Source: Sphingomonadales bacterium Ga0077531 (lineage in GTDB: Bacteria; Pseudomonadota; Alphaproteobacteria; Sphingomonadales; Sphingomonadaceae). Taken from it: DNA of 64,000 nucleotides. Location of the stretch: contig LNED01000043.1 of the NCBI GenBank assembly GCA_001464915.1, forward strand, positions 168,469 through 232,468, read 5' to 3'. Below are positions 24,594 through 32,580 of this stretch, in pieces. Numbering within the stretch: the first letter of the stretch is position 1; every line of letters starts with the position of its first letter. The position numbers were made by a program, and so were the translations under genes. The notes beneath the pieces are model-generated. The model saw only the letters and a list, made by a program, of their open reading frames with translations, was not told the DNA's origin and ran no database searches.

Positions 24594-26261
24594 ATGCGCG
24601 CCGCCATGCAAACCACCAGTCAGCCCGCGCGCGCCTCGACCGCGCTTACCCGCCGCAACCTGTTCACCCTTGCCGGAGCGTCGGCCGCACTCGTCGCTGC
24701 ACCCGCCGCCGCGCGCAGTTTTGGCAGTGGGTTCACCCACGCCGTCGCTAGCGGGGAGCCTTCCGCCAAGTCGGTGCTGCTGTGGACGCGCTTCGTTGCT
24801 GAGGCGGAGACGACGCTCACGTGGCAGGTCAGCGAAAGCGAGGATTTCAATCGTGCCGTGGCCGAAGGCAGCGTTACAGCCAGCCCGGCGCGCGATTGGT
24901 GCGCCAAGGGCGTAGTGACCGGCCTTTCGCCTGACCGCTGGTATTTTTACCGCTTCATCGCGCCCGGCGGCACGACCTCGCCCGTGGGCCGCACCCGCAC
25001 GCTGCCCGAAGGCCCGACGTCCGCGTTCAAGCTCGCGGTGTTTTCCTGCTCGAATTACGGGTTTGGCTATTTCAACGCCTATGGCCACGCGGCAGAAGCC
25101 AATGATTGCGACCTCGCGCTGCATCTCGGCGATTACATCTACGAATACGGCGCGGGCACCTATCCCGATGCGAATCAGGCCGCACCCGAACGTGTGCTCG
25201 CGCCTGTGACCGAGATCGTCGCGCTGGCCGATTACCGCCTGCGTTACGCCACCTACCGCGCCGATCCCGATTGCCAGCGCCTGCATCAGGTGCTGCCAAT
25301 GATCGCAGTATGGGACGACCACGAAAGCGCCAACGATTCTTACGAAAATGGCGCGCAGAACCATCAGCCGGAAACCGAAGGTGACTGGCAGTTGCGCAAG
25401 GCCGCGGCCAAGCAAGCCTACCGCGAATGGATGCCGGTGTCGGATGCCGCCTATGCCAGCTATCAGGTTGGCGATCTGGCGACGCTGTTCCGGCTCGACA
25501 CGCGATTGGAAGGACGCGATCAGCAGTTCGACCTCGGCATGGTGCTGAAAGGCGCGAGCGATCCGCAGGCGATGACCGCCGCGCTCACCAAATTCCGCGA
25601 TGGCGACTGGGCGGACGCAGAACGGCAATTGCTGGGTGAGGCGCAAGATGCTTGGCTCGCCAAGGGGCTGGGCGCCTCTACTGCCAGCGGGACAAGCTGG
25701 CAGGTGCTGGTGCAACAGGTGCTGATCGGCAAACTCAAGACCCCGCAAGCGCTCGCCAGCCAATTGGGTGATGGCGTGCCCGATTTCGTCAAGCAGCGCC
25801 TCGCCGCCTCGGCAATGGCAAGCACCGTCGGCCTGCCACTTAATATGGATGCGTGGGACGGGTACCCGGCGGCGCGCGAACGGGTTTTCAAGGCGGCGCT
25901 GGCAGCCGACGCCAACCTCATCGTACTGGCCGGCGATACGCATAATGGCTGGGCGTTCGACCTCGACCACGAAGGCGCGAAGGTCGGCGTGGAACTCGGC
26001 GTGTGTTCGGTCAGCTCACCGGGGTTTGAAACCTACCTCTCGTTTGTCCCGCCCGCGACGATGGCCGCGGCACTGGTGGCTGAGAACCAACAGCTCAAAT
26101 GGGCCGACACGGCGCAGCGCGGGTACATGGTGGTCGAGCTTACCCCCACCCGCGCGGTGACCGAGTACCGCTTCACCGGCGGGGTCAGGCAGCGTTCGAC
26201 CAAACTGGCGGGGACGAAGCGGATCGTGACTGACAAGGGATCGGCCACGCTGGCGGTTTAG
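24594..26261 (+). CDS. phoD: PhoD-type alkaline phosphatase/phosphodiesterase, Tat-exported
   Basis: A 555-residue calcium/iron-dependent phosphatase that releases phosphate from organic mono- and diesters in the periplasm. The N-terminus has a twin-arginine signal (TRRNLFTLAGASAALVAAP). A small beta domain follows (VASGEPSAKSVLLWTR). The metallophosphatase core includes VFSCSNYGFGYFNAYGHAAE, LHLGDYIYEYG, IAVWDDHESANDSY and VLAGDTHNGW, which carry the metal ligands. ATG 24594 follows GAGAGG; ATG 24606 is possible. It is often under phosphate-starvation control, but I see no Pho box. The stop overlaps the convergent HTH gene by four bases. Confidence 0.93.
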   Translation: MRAAMQTTSQPARASTALTRRNLFTLAGASAALVAAPAAARSFGSGFTHAVASGEPSAKSVLLWTRFVAEAETTLTWQVSESEDFNRAVAEGSVTASPARDWCAKGVVTGLSPDRWYFYRFIAPGGTTSPVGRTRTLPEGPTSAFKLAVFSCSNYGFGYFNAYGHAAEANDCDLALHLGDYIYEYGAGTYPDANQAAPERVLAPVTEIVALADYRLRYATYRADPDCQRLHQVLPMIAVWDDHESANDSYENGAQNHQPETEGDWQLRKAAAKQAYREWMPVSDAAYASYQVGDLATLFRLDTRLEGRDQQFDLGMVLKGASDPQAMTAALTKFRDGDWADAERQLLGEAQDAWLAKGLGASTASGTSWQVLVQQVLIGKLKTPQALASQLGDGVPDFVKQRLAASAMASTVGLPLNMDAWDGYPAARERVFKAALAADANLIVLAGDTHNGWAFDLDHEGAKVGVELGVCSVSSPGFETYLSFVPPATMAAALVAENQQLKWADTAQRGYMVVELTPTRAVTEYRFTGGVRQRSTKLAGTKRIVTDKGSATLAV

Positions 26262-26449
26262 TCGCGGCTGAAAATCGCTTCAATTGGCAGGCCGAACAGA
26301 TCGGCAATAGTGAAGGCGAGCGGGAGCGAGGGGTCGTAGCGGCCCTTTTCGATCGCGTTGACGCTCTGGCGGCTAACCCCCAGCCGGTCGGCGAGATCCT
26401 GCTGGCTCCAGTCGCGTTCGGCGCGCAGCACTTTGAGGCGGTTGTTCAC
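26258..26449 (-). CDS. Small Xre-family helix-turn-helix regulator
   Basis: A 63-residue protein that is a single HTH_3 domain: NNRLKVLRAERDWSQQDLADRLGVSRQSVNAIEKGRYDPSLPLAF. It has no effector or dimerisation domain beyond the short tail IADLFGLPIEAIF. Such minimal regulators (YozG/Cro-like) usually repress their own operon. The GTG at 26449 overlaps the upstream membrane gene stop as GTGA; a longer reading to 26515 would overlap that gene and lacks conservation. It is the last gene of a three-gene cassette preceded by three phased direct repeats, which are the likely binding sites. Confidence 0.87.
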   Translation of the reverse strand: MNNRLKVLRAERDWSQQDLADRLGVSRQSVNAIEKGRYDPSLPLAFTIADLFGLPIEAIFSRD

Positions 26450-26862
26450 GCGCAAGACCCCCCGTCGCCCAGCGTAAACCGGTTGATCAACTGGCCCAGC
26501 GCGAGCCCGAAACACCAGATCGGGAACACATAAAACACCGGCAGGCGCGGGACAGCTGCGAACAGTTCAACCAGCCCCCAGCCGCCGCAGATCGACAGCG
26601 TGATCGCCGAGGCCCACAGCATTTTGCGGACCTCCAGCATCCGCAGATATTCGTCCTGCATGTTCACCAGCAGGCTGCCCATGTTCCATATCCAGCCCAG
26701 CACGACGAGGCCGGGGAGCAGCGCGAACAGGATGACCATCGGCGTGGGCGCGGCGTTGTCGGGGATGAACAACGAGGCCAGCGCCACCAGCGCGATATAG
26801 AGCACCGACAGGGCGATATGGATGCGGAAGAACCGCCGCGTGGCCGGAGTGCGCATGATCAT
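26446..26862 (-). CDS. Four-helix membrane protein of unknown function (middle gene of HTH cassette)
   Basis: A 138-residue protein with four hydrophobic segments (about residues 14-34, 42-63, 80-103 and 108-127). A short cytoplasmic-looking loop MQDEYLRMLEVRKM lies between the second pair. I do not recognise a named family; the pairing with a minimal Xre-type regulator resembles cassettes in which a small membrane protein is co-expressed with its repressor. The start ATG overlaps the preceding small gene stop by ATGA and has a GGGAG ribosome site. Its end overlaps the regulator by GTGA. The C-terminus is polar (TLGDGGSCA). Confidence 0.75.
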   Translation of the reverse strand: MIMRTPATRRFFRIHIALSVLYIALVALASLFIPDNAAPTPMVILFALLPGLVVLGWIWNMGSLLVNMQDEYLRMLEVRKMLWASAITLSICGGWGLVELFAAVPRLPVFYVFPIWCFGLALGQLINRFTLGDGGSCA

Positions 26863-27035
26863 GCCCGTCGCTCCCGGCGAAACAGGCGACAGGATTGCTG
26901 GCCGGACACGATGAACGGCACCACCGCCAAGGGCGCGTATTGCGCGACCTGTTCGGGAATGATGTCGAACACCGCCAACACGGAAATCGCGATCAGCACC
27001 GCGCCCAGCAGCAAGGCCTTGTGATATTGGTTCAT
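26859..27035 (-). CDS. Small membrane protein, first gene of HTH cassette
   Basis: A 58-residue protein with two hydrophobic segments (about residues 7-24 and 29-44) and a strongly basic tail ending CRLFRRERRA. No known family was recognised. The ATG at 27035 has a textbook AAGGAG ribosome site, which rules out the longer reading from 27074. The stop overlaps the next gene by four bases, so all three genes of the cassette are translationally linked. Its promoter region contains the direct repeats at 27060-27125. Confidence 0.72.
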   Translation of the reverse strand: MNQYHKALLLGAVLIAISVLAVFDIIPEQVAQYAPLAVVPFIVSGQQSCRLFRRERRA

Positions 27036-27059
27036 GTCAATGCTCCTTCTCAATATGTA

Positions 27060-27125
27060 AAGCCTCCTTTGCACTTGACTCGATTTGTGTCAAGCGTCCT
27101 TTGCATTTTGGAAAGCGTCCTTCCA
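27060..27125 (-). promoter_or_regulatory. Three helically phased direct repeats, candidate operator of the HTH cassette
   Basis: On the plus strand AAGCCTCCTTTGCA (27060-27073), AAGCGTCCTTTGCA (27092-27105) and AAGCGTCCTTCCA (27113-27125) recur at spacings of 32 and 21 bases, close to three and two helical turns. An inverted repeat CTTGAC/GTCAAG (27074-27079 and 27089-27094) sits between the first two. A TTGACA -35-like hexamer on the minus strand (27093-27088) overlaps the second. Lying just upstream of the cassette, they are likely sites for its own Xre-type regulator. Confidence 0.6.
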
Positions 27126-27150
27126 GATTTTATCTGCTGGCTTGGCGGTA

Positions 27151-27179
27151 ATGACACGGCAACGCCTTGCGCCTATATC
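27151..27179 (+). promoter_or_regulatory. thrS: Candidate promoter for the threonine leader and thrS
   Basis: ATGACA (27151-27156) and TATATC (27174-27179) are separated by 17 bases. Initiation about seven bases after the -10 would fall at 27186-27187, the A of the leader-peptide ATG, so the transcript may begin with its start codon. Confidence 0.5.
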
Positions 27180-27186
27180 TGGTCGC

Positions 27187-27261
27187 ATGGCTCACCTGCT
27201 GACCACCACCCGCATCACCACGACCCGGATGACTATCCGGGGGCGGGGGCGCGCGCTTTAG
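27187..27261 (+). CDS. Threonine-rich leader peptide upstream of thrS
   Basis: A 24-codon reading frame beginning MAHLLTTTRITTTRMTIR and ending in an Arg/Gly-rich tail at TAG 27259. Seven of residues 6-16 are Thr (ACC ACC ACC, ACC ACG ACC, ACT), flanked by Ile and Arg. This is the hallmark of a leader whose ribosome stalls when charged Thr-tRNA is short, as in the E. coli thrA leader. It lies 127 bases before thrS and overlaps the first of a set of exclusive hairpins. There is no ribosome site upstream, but the promoter suggests a leaderless message. Leader peptides of this type are known; this one ahead of thrS is my inference from sequence. Confidence 0.75.
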   Translation: MAHLLTTTRITTTRMTIRGRGRAL

Positions 27262-27341
27262 GCGCATCGCCCGCCGCCCGGTTCGGGGCGGCGCGGTGTT
27301 CTTCCCGAATCGGTTGTTCGTTCAACACCGCTCTTCCGGTG
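27224..27341 (+). promoter_or_regulatory. Attenuator-like hairpin set between leader peptide and thrS
   Basis: Hairpin 1, CCCGGAT/ATCCGGG (27224-27230 and 27235-27241), spans the last Thr codon of the leader. The G-rich segment after it (about 27238-27252) can pair with the C-rich segment 27268-27280. That segment also forms the 8-bp stem CGCCGCCC/GGGCGGCG (27272-27279 and 27286-27293), a terminator-like hairpin with only a weak U run after it. Further downstream CGGTGTT/AACACCG (27294-27300 and 27324-27330) competes with CACCG/CGGTG (27326-27330 and 27337-27341). The pause, antiterminator and terminator order matches classical attenuation. Confidence 0.6.
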
Positions 27342-27388
27342 CGTAGCCCTTTGTCCTAAGGCGCGGCCAAACCAGACGGATTTGCACG

Positions 27389-29392
27389 ATGACCGAACTG
27401 CTCAAGATCAGCCTCCCCGATGGATCGGTGCGCGAAGTGCCGCGCGGGTCAACGCCTGCCGACATCGCCGCCGCGATTGGCCCCGGCCTTGCCAAGGCCG
27501 CCCTCGCCGCGCGCGTGGACGGGGAACTGCGCGACCTGACCCGGCCCTTCGATGGTGATGCCGCGTTGGCGCTGGTCACCGCGCGAGATGAGGCCGATGC
27601 GCTCGAACTCGCCCGCCACGACTATGCCCACGTGCTGGCCGAAGCGGTGCAGGCCTTGTTCCCCGGCACGCAGATCACCTTTGGCCCGTCAACCGACGAC
27701 GGGTTCTATTACGACGTCAAGGCGCCCGAGGGCCGCGAGCCGTTCAGTATGGACGATCTGCCTGCGATCGAAGAAGCGATGCGCACGATCATCCGCGCCG
27801 ACAAGCCGCTGCGCCGCGAAGTGTGGAGCCGTGAGGCGTTGATCGCCAAGTGGGCAGCTGACGGCGAAAGCTTCAAGGCGGAATGGGCCAAGGAACTGCC
27901 CGAAGGCGAGGAGCTGACGGTCTACTGGTCAGGCAACGACTGGCTCGACATGTGCCGCGGCCCGCACTTGCCCTCGACCGGAAAACTTGATCCCGATGCC
28001 TTCAAGCTGATGCGCGTCGCGGGCGCTTACTGGCGCGGCGATCAGAACAATGCGCAGCTGACGCGCATCTACGGCACCGGCTGGCTCAACAAGAAGCAGC
28101 TGCAAGCCCACTTGACGCGCCTCGAAGAAGCCGCCAAGCGCGACCACCGCAAGCTGGGGCGCGAGATGGATCTGTTCCACTTGCAGGAAGAAGCCCACGG
28201 CAGCGTGTTCTGGCATCCCAAGGGCTACCGCATCTGGCGCGAGCTCGAAGCTTATATGCGCCGCAAGATGGACGGCAGCGGCTACCGCGAGATCAAGACC
28301 CCGCAGCTGATGGACGTGCGCCAGTGGACGCAATCGGGCCACTGGGGGAAGTACGCGCAGAACATGTTCGCTGTCCCCGACATCGTCCCCGATGTTGACG
28401 AAGCCAGCGGTGCTGCCTCTCCCAAGGTCGCCGACGATGCCGAATGGCTGGCGATCAAGCCGATGAACTGTCCAGCCCACGTGATGGTGTTCAAACAGGG
28501 GATCACCTCCTACCGCGACCTGCCGATCCGGCTGGGCGAGATGGGCTGCTGCCACCGCAACGAGCCCCACGGCGCGCTCCACGGGCTGATGCGCGTGCGC
28601 CAGTTCACGCAGGACGATGCCCACATCTTCTGCACCGAAGGCCAGGTTGTAGCCGAAGTGCAGGACTTCATCGCGCTGGCCGATTCGGTCTATCGCGATT
28701 TCGGCTTCACCTATGACATCAAGCTGGCCCTGCGCCCCGACCAACGCTTCGGCAGCGACGCCGATTGGGACAAGGCCGAGCAGGAACTGCGCGATGCTTT
28801 GACGGCGAACGGGCTCCAATGGGAAGAACTCCCCGGTGAAGGCGCGTTCTATGCCCCCAAGCTCGAATGGCACCTGACCGACGCGATCGGGCGGACGTGG
28901 CAGGTCGGCACGATCCAGTCCGACCGGGTGCTGCCCGAACGGCTCGATGCGCATTACATCGGCGAGGATGGTGACAAGCACCGCCCAGTGATGCTGCACC
29001 GTGCGATCTTCGGCTCGTACGAACGCTTCATCGGCATCCTGATCGAACATTTCGCCGGGCGGATGCCGGTGTGGCTGTCCCCGGTGCAGGCGGTGGTGGC
29101 AACGATTGTGTCGGACGCGGATGGTTACGCGGGTCAGGTCGAGGCGGCATTGAAGGCAGCAGGCCTGCGGGTCGAAGCCGACGTTCGCAACGAGAAGATC
29201 AACTACAAGGTGCGCGAACACAGCCTTGCCAAGGTGCCGCACCTGCTGGTGGTGGGCAAGCGCGAGGCCGAGGAAGGCACCGTCGCCGTCCGCACGCTGG
29301 GCGCGGAACACCAGAAGGTGATGAGCCTTGCCGATGCGATTGCGCTGATCCGCGCTGAGGCCACCCCGCCTGATCTGAAGACAGAAGCCTGA
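27389..29392 (+). CDS. thrS: Threonine-tRNA ligase
   Basis: A 667-residue class II aminoacyl-tRNA synthetase that charges tRNA-Thr. Domains in order: TGS (1-62, opening [15 protein letters not shown]), the second additional editing domain with [11 protein letters not shown] and [10 protein letters not shown] (about 65-240), the catalytic core (about 260-550) with the zinc Cys in KPMNCPAH and the motif 2 region [27 protein letters not shown], and the anticodon-binding domain (about 555-660). All are intact at the usual bacterial length. A threonine-rich leader and hairpins lie upstream, suggesting control by threonyl-tRNA level. The DUF305 gene follows after nine bases, so it probably shares the transcript. 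Confidence 0.97.
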   Translation: MTELLKISLPDGSVREVPRGSTPADIAAAIGPGLAKAALAARVDGELRDLTRPFDGDAALALVTARDEADALELARHDYAHVLAEAVQALFPGTQITFGPSTDDGFYYDVKAPEGREPFSMDDLPAIEEAMRTIIRADKPLRREVWSREALIAKWAADGESFKAEWAKELPEGEELTVYWSGNDWLDMCRGPHLPSTGKLDPDAFKLMRVAGAYWRGDQNNAQLTRIYGTGWLNKKQLQAHLTRLEEAAKRDHRKLGREMDLFHLQEEAHGSVFWHPKGYRIWRELEAYMRRKMDGSGYREIKTPQLMDVRQWTQSGHWGKYAQNMFAVPDIVPDVDEASGAASPKVADDAEWLAIKPMNCPAHVMVFKQGITSYRDLPIRLGEMGCCHRNEPHGALHGLMRVRQFTQDDAHIFCTEGQVVAEVQDFIALADSVYRDFGFTYDIKLALRPDQRFGSDADWDKAEQELRDALTANGLQWEELPGEGAFYAPKLEWHLTDAIGRTWQVGTIQSDRVLPERLDAHYIGEDGDKHRPVMLHRAIFGSYERFIGILIEHFAGRMPVWLSPVQAVVATIVSDADGYAGQVEAALKAAGLRVEADVRNEKINYKVREHSLAKVPHLLVVGKREAEEGTVAVRTLGAEHQKVMSLADAIALIRAEATPPDLKTEA

Positions 29393-29401
29393 GGACTGAC
29401 C

Positions 29402-29794
29402 ATGAAACTGACCGCAACCCTACTCGCGCCCGCCATGCTGCTGCTGGCCGCCTGCGGGGCCGAGCCTGAAGCGCCCAAGGATGCTTCCACCGTGGATCAT
29501 TCCGCGATGGGCGCGATGAGCGGCGAGACGGCTGACCTCAACGAATCGCAGGCCGCTTACAAGGCGGCTGGCGACCGGATGCACGCCGGGATGGCAGAGA
29601 TTCCGGCCGACGCCGATGTGGCGTTCATGCAGGGGATGCTCGCCCACCATCGCGGCGCGGTGGAGATGTCCGAGGTCGCGCTGAAATACGCCAAGGATGC
29701 ACAGGCGCGTGACCTCGCCACCCGGGTGATCGCCGCGCAGAAGACAGAGATCGAAGAGATGGAAGCCTGGCTCAAGGAGCGCGGCGCGAAGTAG
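29402..29794 (+). CDS. DUF305 family lipoprotein
   Basis: A 130-residue exported lipoprotein (lipobox LLAAC, Cys at about 19). The DUF305 part carries the conserved FMQGMLAHHRGAVEMSEVALKYAKD with the paired His, followed by RDLATRVIAAQKTEIEEMEAWL. DUF305 proteins form ferritin-like four-helix bundles; the CopM member in cyanobacteria binds copper, and several occur with metal-resistance genes. Metal binding here is inferred from the His/Met pattern. It starts nine bases after thrS behind a GAGG site, and a TSUP permease follows, perhaps giving a thrS-DUF305-TSUP transcript by position rather than by function. Confidence 0.88.
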   Translation: MKLTATLLAPAMLLLAACGAEPEAPKDASTVDHSAMGAMSGETADLNESQAAYKAAGDRMHAGMAEIPADADVAFMQGMLAHHRGAVEMSEVALKYAKDAQARDLATRVIAAQKTEIEEMEAWLKERGAK

Positions 29795-29809
29795 GCGCAA
29801 AGCGTCAGC

Positions 29810-30553
29810 ATGGAACTGATCGCAGGCTTCACCGCGCTGCAAATCGCGGTCGCGCTGGCGGCGGCGCTCGGCGCAAGCTTTGTGCGTGGGCTGACCGGAT
29901 TCGGCATGGCGATCCTGCTGGTGCCAATCCTCGCGCTGGCGCTGCCCCCGGTCGAAGCGGTGGTGCTCGCCAATGCGCTATCGCTGATGATTGGCATGAC
30001 CGAAGTGCGCCAACTGGTGCGGGAGGCGGAGCGGAGCGCGTGGGTGATAGGCTCGCTGGTGGTGGTGGCGACCCCGATAGGCCTCTACGCGCTGTCGCTG
30101 ACCAGCGCGGATGTCGCGCGGCTCGTGATCGCTTTGATCGCCTTCAGTGCGTTTCTAGCGATCCTGCTCCCCCGGCGAGGGAGCGCTATGCCCGGACGGT
30201 TGGTGACCGGCGCTGTCGGCGTGGTGAGCGGGTTGATGACCGGATATGCCGGGATGCCCGGCCCGCCGGTGGTGCCATATTACGCCGGGCGCGAACTGCC
30301 GCGCAGCACCATCAAAGCCTCGATGCTGCTGGTGTTCGTCATTGCCGCCAGCGCCGGATTGCTGAGCGCAACCTGGCTTGGCATCCTGCATTGGGAGCTG
30401 TTTGCGTTCGCATTGGTGATGCTGCCGGTGATCCTGATCGGCAACCGCTTGGGCCTCGCGGTATCAGGTCGGGTCAGCGATCCGGTCTGGCGGGCGACTG
30501 TCGGCGTGGTGCTGGCGGGCGCCGCGGTGGGCGCCTTCGCCAAACTGGTTTAG
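29810..30553 (+). CDS. TSUP (TauE/SafE) family membrane permease
   Basis: A 247-residue inner-membrane protein with about eight hydrophobic helices and the TSUP double-motif pattern: GLTGFGMAILLVPILAL near the start and GLMTGYAGMPGPPVVPYY in the middle. TSUP proteins move sulfite, organosulfonates or related small anions; no sulfur gene lies nearby and the substrate cannot be assigned. It begins 15 bases after the DUF305 gene on the same strand. It is convergent with the DUF1223 gene, with only eight bases between the stops and no visible terminator. Confidence 0.87.
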   Translation: MELIAGFTALQIAVALAAALGASFVRGLTGFGMAILLVPILALALPPVEAVVLANALSLMIGMTEVRQLVREAERSAWVIGSLVVVATPIGLYALSLTSADVARLVIALIAFSAFLAILLPRRGSAMPGRLVTGAVGVVSGLMTGYAGMPGPPVVPYYAGRELPRSTIKASMLLVFVIAASAGLLSATWLGILHWELFAFALVMLPVILIGNRLGLAVSGRVSDPVWRATVGVVLAGAAVGAFAKLV

Positions 30554-30561
30554 CTGACCCC

Positions 30562-31332
30562 CTAACTCAACCAACGCGCAGCGAGCACCGGGCCGCCGCC
30601 GGGTTCGCGCAGCACCAGTGCGTAGCGGTTGGCGCCTTTGACCTTAAGCTGCGCGGGCGAGACGACATGGCTGGCCTTGCCGCCCTTCCAGCTGGCGATG
30701 GTCTGCTCATCGCGCAGCACGTTGGTGTAGGTGACCGTGCGCCCGCCATTCTCACCGCTGCCGATGCCGACTTCCACTTCGCGGGTGATCGCCACGAGAA
30801 CCAGTTCAGCCGGCTTGTCCGTATCGCCGCCGAGGCCGACGCCGTATCCTTCCGCGCCCAGATCATTGACCCGGATCGCGGCATTACCCGAACCGCTGTT
30901 ATGGGCGATGCCGCGGCGCACATCCAATTCGCGCGAACCGACCGTGCCGAACCGGCCATTGACCACTGCCTGCGGGGTATAAACGCCGTTCTGCCCTTCC
31001 AACCCGCGCCGGGCATAGGCCTGCTGCAAGTTGGTGTTGGCTTCCTTGGCCAGCGTGTCTTTCCACCCCAGCCGGTCCCAATAGGTCACCGGGCGCGAAA
31101 TCACGACCAGGCCGGGGCTCGGCGCGATTTTGGCCGCCACCTTGTCGGCGGGCGGGCAGGATGAACAACCCTGGCTGGTGAACAGTTCGATCAGCACCGG
31201 CTCTCCGGTGGGGGAGGCGATGCGGGTATCGTTCTGCGCCTGCGCGGGCGCGCCCGGCGATATGGCCGTAGCAACAGCGCCAATGGCAGCAATTCCGGCG
31301 AGAAGGGCGATTGCGGTGCGGTTCTTGATCAT
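30562..31332 (-). CDS. DUF1223 family exported thioredoxin-fold protein
   Basis: A 256-residue protein with a signal peptide (hydrophobic residues 8-25, cleavage near APAQAQ). The DUF1223 core opens with LIELFTSQGCSSCPPADK, where CSSC takes the position of a thioredoxin-fold CxxC motif, and continues with YWDRLGWKDTLA, YTPQAVVNGR and the C-terminal LVLREPGGGPVLAA. Members are common in alphaproteobacteria and assumed to be periplasmic redox proteins, but no reaction has been fixed to my knowledge. The gene is monocistronic. The upstream region has a TATATAT tract that may form part of its promoter. Confidence 0.88.
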   Translation of the reverse strand: MIKNRTAIALLAGIAAIGAVATAISPGAPAQAQNDTRIASPTGEPVLIELFTSQGCSSCPPADKVAAKIAPSPGLVVISRPVTYWDRLGWKDTLAKEANTNLQQAYARRGLEGQNGVYTPQAVVNGRFGTVGSRELDVRRGIAHNSGSGNAAIRVNDLGAEGYGVGLGGDTDKPAELVLVAITREVEVGIGSGENGGRTVTYTNVLRDEQTIASWKGGKASHVVSPAQLKVKGANRYALVLREPGGGPVLAARWLS

Positions 31333-31410
31333 CGGATCATCCTCAAAGTGGTCGAGGATATATACGCGCCAGATGGCCGCAAGGTTACGGCGCTCTATTT
31401 GTCGCGCCGG

Positions 31411-31545
31411 TCAGAAAGGCAGCGACTGGCCTGCGAGAATCAACGCTGCTGCACACCCGAGCACGATCAGGCGACGCGCAAGTTCAAGCGAACCGATGCG
31501 TGTCGCGGTGGAGATTGGCAAAGCGAGAGCAAGGGCACGGTCCAT
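31411..31545 (-). CDS. Possible small membrane peptide (44 residues)
   Basis: In the 248-base gap between the DUF1223 and agmatine deiminase genes, a minus-strand ATG at 31545 opens a 44-codon frame. It has a polar first half and a hydrophobic stretch RLIVLGCAAALILAGQ near the end. The ribosome site is weak (GAGAG) and no family is recognised. It may be a real small protein or chance; otherwise the gap shows nothing beyond an AT-rich TATATAT element. Confidence 0.25.
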   Translation of the reverse strand: MDRALALALPISTATRIGSLELARRLIVLGCAAALILAGQSLPF

Positions 31546-31580
31546 GCGATGCACTCTCACCCCAAATCCCTAACGATTCG

Positions 31581-32573
31581 TTAAAGCCCGATGCGCAGAG
31601 CGGGCATTTGCTGGCTGGCGCAGTGGAATCCGCCGCCGCCTGCCAATACCGCTTCGCCGGGCAGGCCAATCGTGTCGCGGTCAGGGAACAGCGCGGCAAT
31701 CGCGGCGACGCCGTCGGCATCGTGGGGTGAGCCGAAGGTCGGCACCACCACCAGATAGCTGGTGATGGCAAAGTTCACATAGCTCGCTGGTTCCACCACG
31801 CCGTCGCGGGTCATGAGGCCGGGCGAGGGGATGCGCACTACCTCGACCCCAGATGCTTCCGCGCGCGCCGCCGCATCGGCATAGATCGCGGCGTTGGGAT
31901 CACCCGCTCCGGTCGCCTCAGGCACCACCAGCCGGTTCGGCCCGACGAAGCGCGCAAGGTTATCAACGTGGCCATCGGTGTGATCATTGATCAAGCCATC
32001 GCCCATCCACAGCACGCGGGTGAAGCCGAGCTGCGCCGCCAGTTCGGCCTCGATCTGAATGCGGCTCATCTGCGGGTTGCGGTTGGGGTTCAGCAAGCAT
32101 TGCTCGGTCACGGCGACCAACCCGGTGCCGTCGCCATCCATCGCCCCGCCTTCGAGGATCATCGGCGAGGTCTGGATCGCCAGCCCGGCATCGCGCGCCA
32201 GTTCCGCGCCAATCTCCTGATCGCCCGGCATCAGATATTTGCCGCCCCAGCCGTTGAAGCCGAACCGCCGCGCTGTGCGGGTGCCGTCGCCCTCGAACAC
32301 CACCAACGGGCCGGTGTCGCGCAGCCACACATCGCCATAGGTGCGCCGTTCGAGCGTCACCTTGCTGCTCACCAGCGACTGCGCGCGCGCCTCATTCGCG
32401 GCATCGTGCACCAGCAAGCGCACCGCCTGCCCGCTCTCCGCCACGGCAGAGGCGAAATCGGCGATCTGCTCCTGCGCGGGTTCGAGCCAGCCGGGCCATT
32501 CATCGGCCAGATGCGGAAAGCCGATCCACAGCCAGTCCTGCGGAGCCCATTCGGGCGGCATTAGCACCGTCAT
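31581..32573 (-). CDS. aguA: Agmatine deiminase family protein
   Basis: A 330-residue enzyme of the guanidino-group-modifying superfamily that converts agmatine to N-carbamoylputrescine and ammonia. Key pieces are WPGW early, RDTGPLVVF, ILEGGAMDGDG, the HTDGHVDNLARF motif and the catalytic Cys in GGGGFHCASQQMPA near the C-terminus. N-carbamoylputrescine amidohydrolase (AguB), the usual next step, is not in the window, so the pathway is incomplete here. ATG 32573 is chosen because the frame from 32639 would overlap the M28 gene by 59 bases. Only seven bases separate it from that upstream gene, which suggests co-transcription. Confidence 0.9.
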   Translation of the reverse strand: MTVLMPPEWAPQDWLWIGFPHLADEWPGWLEPAQEQIADFASAVAESGQAVRLLVHDAANEARAQSLVSSKVTLERRTYGDVWLRDTGPLVVFEGDGTRTARRFGFNGWGGKYLMPGDQEIGAELARDAGLAIQTSPMILEGGAMDGDGTGLVAVTEQCLLNPNRNPQMSRIQIEAELAAQLGFTRVLWMGDGLINDHTDGHVDNLARFVGPNRLVVPEATGAGDPNAAIYADAAARAEASGVEVVRIPSPGLMTRDGVVEPASYVNFAITSYLVVVPTFGSPHDADGVAAIAALFPDRDTIGLPGEAVLAGGGGFHCASQQMPALRIGL

Positions 32574-32580
32574 CGTCGGA

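Noticed and set aside
27262..27388. T-box riboswitch ahead of thrS
   Set aside because: No T-box consensus or specifier stem was seen; the Thr-rich reading frame explains the region better.
27929..29311. 460-codon minus-strand frame inside thrS
   Set aside because: Antisense to conserved thrS codons; His/Arg/Gly-rich and unlike any protein family.
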